Of a DNA stretch of 64,000 nucleotides, positions 58,961 to 64,000 are shown in pieces. The stretch lies in assembly GCF_033958435.1 (NCBI RefSeq), contig NC_134146.1, forward strand, positions 29,906,501 to 29,970,500. Direction: 5' to 3'. The notes beneath the pieces were generated by a model. The model saw only the letters and a list, made by a program, of their open reading frames with translations. It had not been told where the DNA came from and searched no databases. Source of the stretch: Carettochelys insculpta (lineage: Eukaryota; Chordata; Testudines; Carettochelyidae). Position 1 is the stretch's first letter; each line of letters opens with the position of its first letter. Made by a program: the position numbers and the translations under genes.

Positions 58961-59268
58961 TAAATGTCATAATCAGAAACCATACAGATTTGATGAAAGA
59001 ATAACCAAAAGTGGTAGAAAATTTTAAGCTAAAATGAGCTTAGTCAGGGAGGATAGTGTCCCATTTTAGAGCCTTTATCCCTGGCCAGGTAACAGTGAAA
59101 GCTTTAAATATCCCAATAAATCTTAGCTGACAGGCAGCCTGTACAAATTGGATGAGTCCTTTAAACTACCATGGACTTCAGGTACAATAGTTAAAGAATA
59201 TTTTTGAACATCTGGCTCTCCAAAGGTTTCTTTGTTTGTTGAATCTAGTGTGTATAGCAACACACCTT

Positions 59269-59650
59269 GGCTACATCTACACTAGCCCCTTCCTTTCAGA
59301 AGGGCATGGTAATGAGGGAGTTGGGAAGATGCTTATGAGGTACTGCCATGAATATGCAATTCCTCACTAGTATAATGGCAGCTGCACACAATTCAAAAGC
59401 ATTGTTTTTGAATTGTGCACTGCCCCTGTAGACGGGGACCTTTCAAAAGGACCCCCCCAAACTTCAAAAGTCCCTTCTTCCTATTTGATTTTAGGAATCA
59501 AATTGGCTTTTGAATCGCGCATGGCTACCATTATGCTAACAAGGCACTGCATATTCATGGCAGTGCCTCATTAGCATCTTCTCTACTCACTCATCTTCTC
59601 TACTCACTTCTCTACTCACCCAAAAGGAAGGGGCTCGAATAGACATAGCC
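59269..59650. mobile_element. Palindromic MITE, internally deleted, 382 bp, TSD CTT
   Basis: Starts 'ggctacatctacactagccc' and ends 'gaatagacatagcc', flanked by 'ctt' on both sides (59266-59268, 59651-59653). The left arm is complete ('atgaatatgcaattcctcac', 'ttcaaaaggaccccccc'). The right arm lacks the inner 'ggtcctttcgaaa' part after 59500. A short tandem 'tctactcactcatcttctc' at 59580-59618 has grown near the right end. Confidence 0.8.
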
Positions 59651-60472
59651 CTTATGTAAACTAGTCATATTACATTTCCTAATTCATTGAAAACGTCAGA
59701 TCTCTGTTCACTTTCCCACCTCATGTTTGACCATCTCTTTCTCAACAAGTAATTTGTTTGACAAATTCAACATCCCTTTCTTCTTGCAGATTATTCAAGG
59801 GAAGACAGCGATTTCCTTGCATTTTGTCAGCCAATCCCTTCTTGGTAACTTACTACATGGAGTGATCACAAATATTCAAAATTTGAGCTGCACTGCTTTG
59901 TTGTAATTGGTTGAATAAGTTGCATGTGAGGTTCCTTGCCTGTCTGACTGAGTGCACAAACAGTTACAGAATGCATATTTACATATTAATTTTAAAATTC
60001 AATTTCCACAAATACTCATACTAAGCATGCATTCTATCAGCATTTTTGTAAGTAAGTTTCTATTGCTCATATGTCTGCAGAAAGCAAAAGAAGAAGTGGC
60101 CGATGGTAAATTCATTTACCAAATCAAACAACCAGTTGAACAAAATGTCTGCAGTATTGCTCGAGCTTTAGATCTGTTTAGTGTATAGATATTCAGTGTG
60201 GATGTCATGAATAGTTCCAGCAGGGTCAGCATCACCTTCTCTTTCCTCATGAATACATGCAAGGAGTCACAAATACCCTTTTTGTTGTAACATGGGAGCT
60301 TGATATGGGAAAGACTGAGACCCACCGACCTGATACATGCAGTATATGGGACACTTTACTGGACTGAGAATGGCTGCAGCAATGCCCTGTCAGGATGTTC
60401 TGAACAACATAAACTCTTCACAGATGAATAACCACATTCTGCTGAGCTGGACATGTATGATTGTACATTTAC

Positions 60473-60639
60473 CTCAGGTTGCTTTTTCCTTGCCACTATT
60501 AGAAACAGCCTTAGAAGGTGGTGCTGTTCTGCTTGCTCCAGCTGAGACATCAGTGCCACCAGCTCCATCAGATGACTGTTAATTGGCTGTGGGTTCTTTT
60601 CATACACAGCAGGCAACACACGCAGCAACATGGAATTTC
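60473..60639 (-). CDS. VEPH1: VEPH1 coding exon a (first in this window)
   Basis: 167 bp: two bases completing a Gly codon, then 55 codons ending in phase 0. The translation 'NSMLLRVLPAVYEKNPQPIN', then 'HLMELVALMSQLEQAEQHHL', matches human VEPH1 from about residue 177 (recalled numbering). The acceptor is 'ctgctaacag' and the donor 'cctgag|gtaaat'. The frame upstream of the acceptor stays open but loses similarity, which confirms the boundary. The preceding exon must end in a single base, G. It is not found in 60640-64000. Confidence 0.95.
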
Positions 60640-63600
60640 CTGTTAGCAGAATGGAAATATAGCATTCCAGAGAAATGTGTTTCAAGGATTTATTTGCCAT
60701 GTTGGCCTTTCTCAGTCCTATTTCCCTATAGCTCAATATGTACATACAGAAGCAGCATGTGAACTACTTTGAATTTGAGACTCACTGGACTGTAGTAAAA
60801 TAAAACAAAGTCCACAGATGCAAAATGTGTATTTTTAGACCAAAAAACAACAACAAAAACCCAAACAAAAAGGAATTTTGTAAGCGCAGCAACATGGGAA
60901 AACCAGAAGACATTTTCTAATGATCATTTTTTTCTGCCTTGATTATAAGCCCATGTAAATGAAGGCTGTCTGATGAGATTTCATATTTGGGTGATATTAA
61001 ACATAGCCCTAAATGACAGAATTAGTGTGTTTTTAAAACTAATCTGAAAGGGACAACGGAATGCACAGAAACTATTTTTTCTTTTTCTTTCTAGTTTAAA
61101 GCAATAAAATGAAACAACCAACATATGGGAACAGTATTTGATTATTTAAGGAAGTAAATGAGCATGAAGGCAAATTTGAACATAAGTGGTTAGGGTGCCA
61201 TTTCCCAGGGCCAAAGGGAAAAGATGGGAGAGTCAGGGAGAGACATGCAAAACATTCTCACACATTTTCTAGTGTTTGAAGATGTGCCTGCACAATATAA
61301 ATTGAAACCAAGCCCCACATAGAAATGTACATAACAAGCTGTACATGCCTGTCTTGGAATGTTTAAGTTGAATTTGTACAACATATGGAAACCATCTGCC
61401 TATCACTATATAGTATAGATCCACTCTCTGAAGCCTTTAAAGTATTTGAAGTCTCTGTGGATATGGTTTCCAATAGGAACTGGCGTACTGGCCTCCTGCT
61501 TTTTCTCCCATTTTAATTTGTGCTTTGTAGCTATGGAAGATACACACGCCACTCACTGGATATTAGAAAAGGTACATATGTGTTAGCTGAAAAGCCTGCA
61601 GTTAGTGTACTTTTACCAAAGCAATCTCAAGAAAGATACAGTAGAAGAATAATCAAAAATTGACTATGAAATGACGGACTACAGCGTAACTTTGAACAGC
61701 CTCAGGGTTATTCTTCATTTTGCCAGTTTGTAACAGCCCACTGAGGCCATTACATCTACAGGGAATACCACAGTACAGCATGTCCAGCCATACTCCCACC
61801 TGGCCCCACACTCCAGAGAGGAGGCAGCATAGCTAGTTACATCACTTAGGAATCCTCAGGACAGGACAGTTTTAAGAGAACAGAACAAAGGGGACTTGGC
61901 AGGGCCTATGCTATTACCCTATCATTATTCATCTGTGGTTACTAAAGATTTCTCAGCCATGATCAGAAGTGATGTATTTTACATCCATCACATAGAGTGG
62001 GAAAGTGTGAATCCCAGCCAGGTATTTCCCCCTCTTCCACACTTGTGTAGATAGGGGGCCACCCACCCAGAGTTTACTTCCTGTTAGATGTGCTGTAAAT
62101 ATCAGAATTAAGAGCATAAGGGGCAGGCATAAGGGTAAGGTATTTGCTAATGAATTAGCTCAAAGGAATTAGCAGGCAGAAGGAGCCCTTTTCCCTGTCT
62201 GAACAGTTCAGTTTTGGGTCAAATTCTATCCACATTCTTTGCGTCACCCCTTCCCCCGCTATTACTGCATGAAATCTTAAAATCATCTAGCTTATTTAGG
62301 ACCACAAATCCTCTTGTAAATTAATGGGAGTGGTGCTCCTAAATCACTTAGCTGTTTTTGAAAATTCCACCCGTTAGACTTGCACATGCAGCATATGGGC
62401 CACATATGGCCCCTTTGTTATAAAATCGGTTTATTCTGTAACCATCAAACAACTACATACCAGACAATAAGGGCTACATGGAAAGGTGACGGGTAACAGT
62501 GGGGTAACTGACCAATTTAGCTACAGCAGCACAGCTGATGTAATTATGTTGGTCAGTTTCCCTGTGTAGACAAGCCTTTGCATATTGGTAAGTGAGGCCA
62601 AAAGAATACCAATTTCCATAATGAGAGGTCAGGACATGTTCCGCTGACTTATGCTTCCCTGCATTTATCCTGGAGGTTGAATTTGAACCTACATTTTTAA
62701 TGACTAGCATACAGGAGTGTGCCATCCCTTTGTCCACTTTGTTGCTAGGGTTGGCACTGAAAGTGAGCCCCAGCCTACTTCCTCCCAGGGGACTATCTGA
62801 CATTTCCTGTAAAGGGAGCTGGGCAGTGAGAACCAAAAGGTGGCACATTAGTCACAGATAAGTATGTTCCCTTCTATCAAGTCTCCGGAAGGAGCTTGTA
62901 TGGTAACAGTTTAAGTGGTCTTTTCCTCAAGGCCCCTGGTTTATAAGTTCCTCAAACAAAGTTACTGAGCTTGCACAAGCTTACCTTCTGGGGCCCGAGA
63001 GAGCAATCATCACCCTGGAGACAGAGTTAAAGGGCTCTTTACTATATAACCCAGAACATGGGATAGGTTCTCCTCAATTTATCCCCTGGGACTCAACTCT
63101 CCAAGCCCAGCAACTTCCTGCCACAAGCGGAACAGAAGGTGGTGCAAGGTGGGGACCTTGGCCTATATGATCCATAAGGTCTGACCTCAAACTGAGAAGT
63201 ACACAAGGTCTCCTACAGTGAGCTAAGTCCTGGGAGATGGAAAATGTTGGCAAATCAGCACTTATCACTCCAGCTAGCCAGTGAATTCCAGAGACTCCCA
63301 AGGGAAAATATACTTTGTCCCTTGGTGAAAATCTCCCTCCCTTGCCACAGGGACTTTTCTTCTTTCAATGCTGAGCCCATCCATTTCTCCTGTCCATTCA
63401 TGTGCGTGGGTGCCAGTTCTGATACTTCTGAAAAGTGAAGTATATTGACAAATAATGTGCCAGAATTTTCTCACTTTTCTGTCCACACTGCTTATCGATA
63501 CAGGGCTACACATTGCCTTCATTCCACATGAAGAGCTCCCAGTGATGTCAATGGACACTGTTATCAAAGACTGGGTGCAGAACAGGGCTCATAGAGTGCA

Positions 63601-64000
63601 ATGCTGCTGCATGGTTCTCTCTCTCTCTCTCTTGCTGGTGAAATCAAGTTTTGGTAAAGAGCAGCACTTCTCCCAGTGCCTGGCCAAGAATAAACACCTT
63701 CATTATATAGCAGGGTGTCCCCATTGTCTTCTCCTCAGCTAAAACAGGTGATTTTTTTTCTTTTGTGATCACTGAAGATTACTCCAGGGTTCACAGACAT
63801 GCTAACCACTAGCCAGATACCAACAGATAATAATACTTAACTTTATATAGTACAAGACAGACATCACAGTCACTAGTTAGCCCTATGTCTATGGCATTGG
63901 AAACAAACCTCACGTCCTTCTATTCCCTAAAACACAAGCCTCTTACACAAGATCCTTTCCACTAACTCTCACTACTAGCACACCCATCTTAATAAGGACA
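60640..64000 (-). other. VEPH1: VEPH1 upstream intron: no recognised gene
   Basis: I searched both strands for the preceding VEPH1 exon (expected to end near 'HTEVIVKSILQ') and for the neighbouring gene PTX3, which lies inside VEPH1 in mammals, and saw neither. Apart from the small MITE at 62471-62576 and a short (tc)n run at 63618-63631, I recognise nothing. The open frames (62474-62848, 63455-63742) are unconvincing. Confidence 0.5.
62471..62576. mobile_element. Very short MITE-like element, 106 bp
   Basis: Starts 'gggctacatgg' and ends 'cctgtgtagacaagcc', with the terminus style of the larger MITEs. The inner inverted pair is 'ggtaactgaccaa' and 'ttggtcagtttcc'. The flanking triplets do not match (taa/ttt). 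Probably a deletion derivative. Confidence 0.45.

Larger units (their letters stand above)
56309..60472 (-). other. VEPH1: VEPH1 intron a-b, 4.2 kb: content
   Basis: Four MITEs occupy 56759-57176, 57876-58268, 58540-58960 and 59269-59650, about 39 percent of the intron. The spacers 56309-56758, 57177-57875, 58961-59268 and 59651-60472 show no recognised element. Confidence 0.65.
665..60639 (-). other. VEPH1: VEPH1 gene, internal part (six coding exons and their introns)
   Basis: Six exons on the minus strand join into one open frame of 1,343 bp. The translation follows vertebrate VEPH1 from its helical-repeat N-terminal region through the variable linker to the segment before the C-terminal PH domain. 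Phases at the five junctions agree: 0, 0, 2, 2 and 1 bases carried over. Every intron begins GT and ends AG. Intron sizes are about 4.2, 11.8, 20.7, 2.8 and 19.2 kb. VEPH1 is an intracellular, membrane-associated adaptor whose PH domain binds phosphoinositides. The human protein has been reported to dampen TGF-beta receptor signalling, and the fly orthologue Melted links insulin/TOR and FOXO signalling. The start codon exons and the PH domain are outside the window. No stop or frameshift interrupts the exons, so the gene looks functional. Confidence 0.95.

Noticed and set aside
31727..59650. CRISPR-like arrays suggested by repeated 'atgctaatgagg' blocks
   Set aside because: The repeats are inverted pairs inside transposons with target duplications in a vertebrate intron, not evenly spaced direct repeats.
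60640..64000. Possible PTX3, which is nested in VEPH1 in mammals
   Set aside because: No plus-strand pentraxin-domain frame of the expected size (about 200 codons) occurs anywhere in the window. It may lie in a VEPH1 intron outside it.

Overview
This is intronic and exonic DNA of one vertebrate gene on the minus strand, in a genome whose repeats point to a turtle. Interspersed repeats include CR1 LINE pieces, PIF/Harbinger elements with their short palindromic derivatives (MITEs), hAT MITEs, a tRNA-like SINE, a 'gtgccac..tagactaac' retroposon, a Ty3/gypsy integrase remnant and a solo LTR. This mix, and especially the palindromes with 'atgctaatgagg' blocks, resembles turtle genomes. A softshell turtle is my best guess, but that is recall and not something the sequence proves.

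The gene is VEPH1 (ventricular zone expressed PH domain-containing 1, the vertebrate 'melted'). Six consecutive internal coding exons run from high to low coordinates: 60639-60473, 56308-56099, 44346-44126, 23381-23172, 20368-19974 and 804-665. Each has AG/GT splice sites, the codon phases join without error, and together they give 1,343 bp of uninterrupted frame. This matches roughly residues 177 to 624 of the human protein as I remember it. The first coding exons lie beyond the right end of the window and the PH-domain exons beyond the left end.

Everything else lies in introns. 805-19973 holds a truncated CR1 (6.5-8.1 kb), two hAT MITEs with target duplications, a fold-back retroposon, a tRNA-like SINE and scattered older repeats. 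20369-23171 holds a decayed Ty3/gypsy integrase and a perfect 40-bp palindrome. 23382-44125 is the richest part. It contains two unrelated-looking, formerly autonomous PIF/Harbinger elements (23.8-27.1 kb and 34.6-39.3 kb), each with a DDE transposase on the plus strand facing a Myb/SANT-type accessory gene on the minus strand. It also contains several MITEs and a solo LTR that landed inside another MITE. 44347-56098 holds more MITEs, a Tigger-like element, a hAT MITE and GC-rich repeats. 56309-60472 holds four palindromic MITEs in less than 3 kb. 60640-64000 is nearly featureless.

No second cellular gene, structural RNA gene or CRISPR array is visible. The main biological story is a PIF/Harbinger community inside one gene: two dead autonomous copies plus at least eleven non-autonomous palindromes. 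Seven of the palindromes have perfect 3-bp target duplications that do not follow the TWA preference usual for this superfamily.
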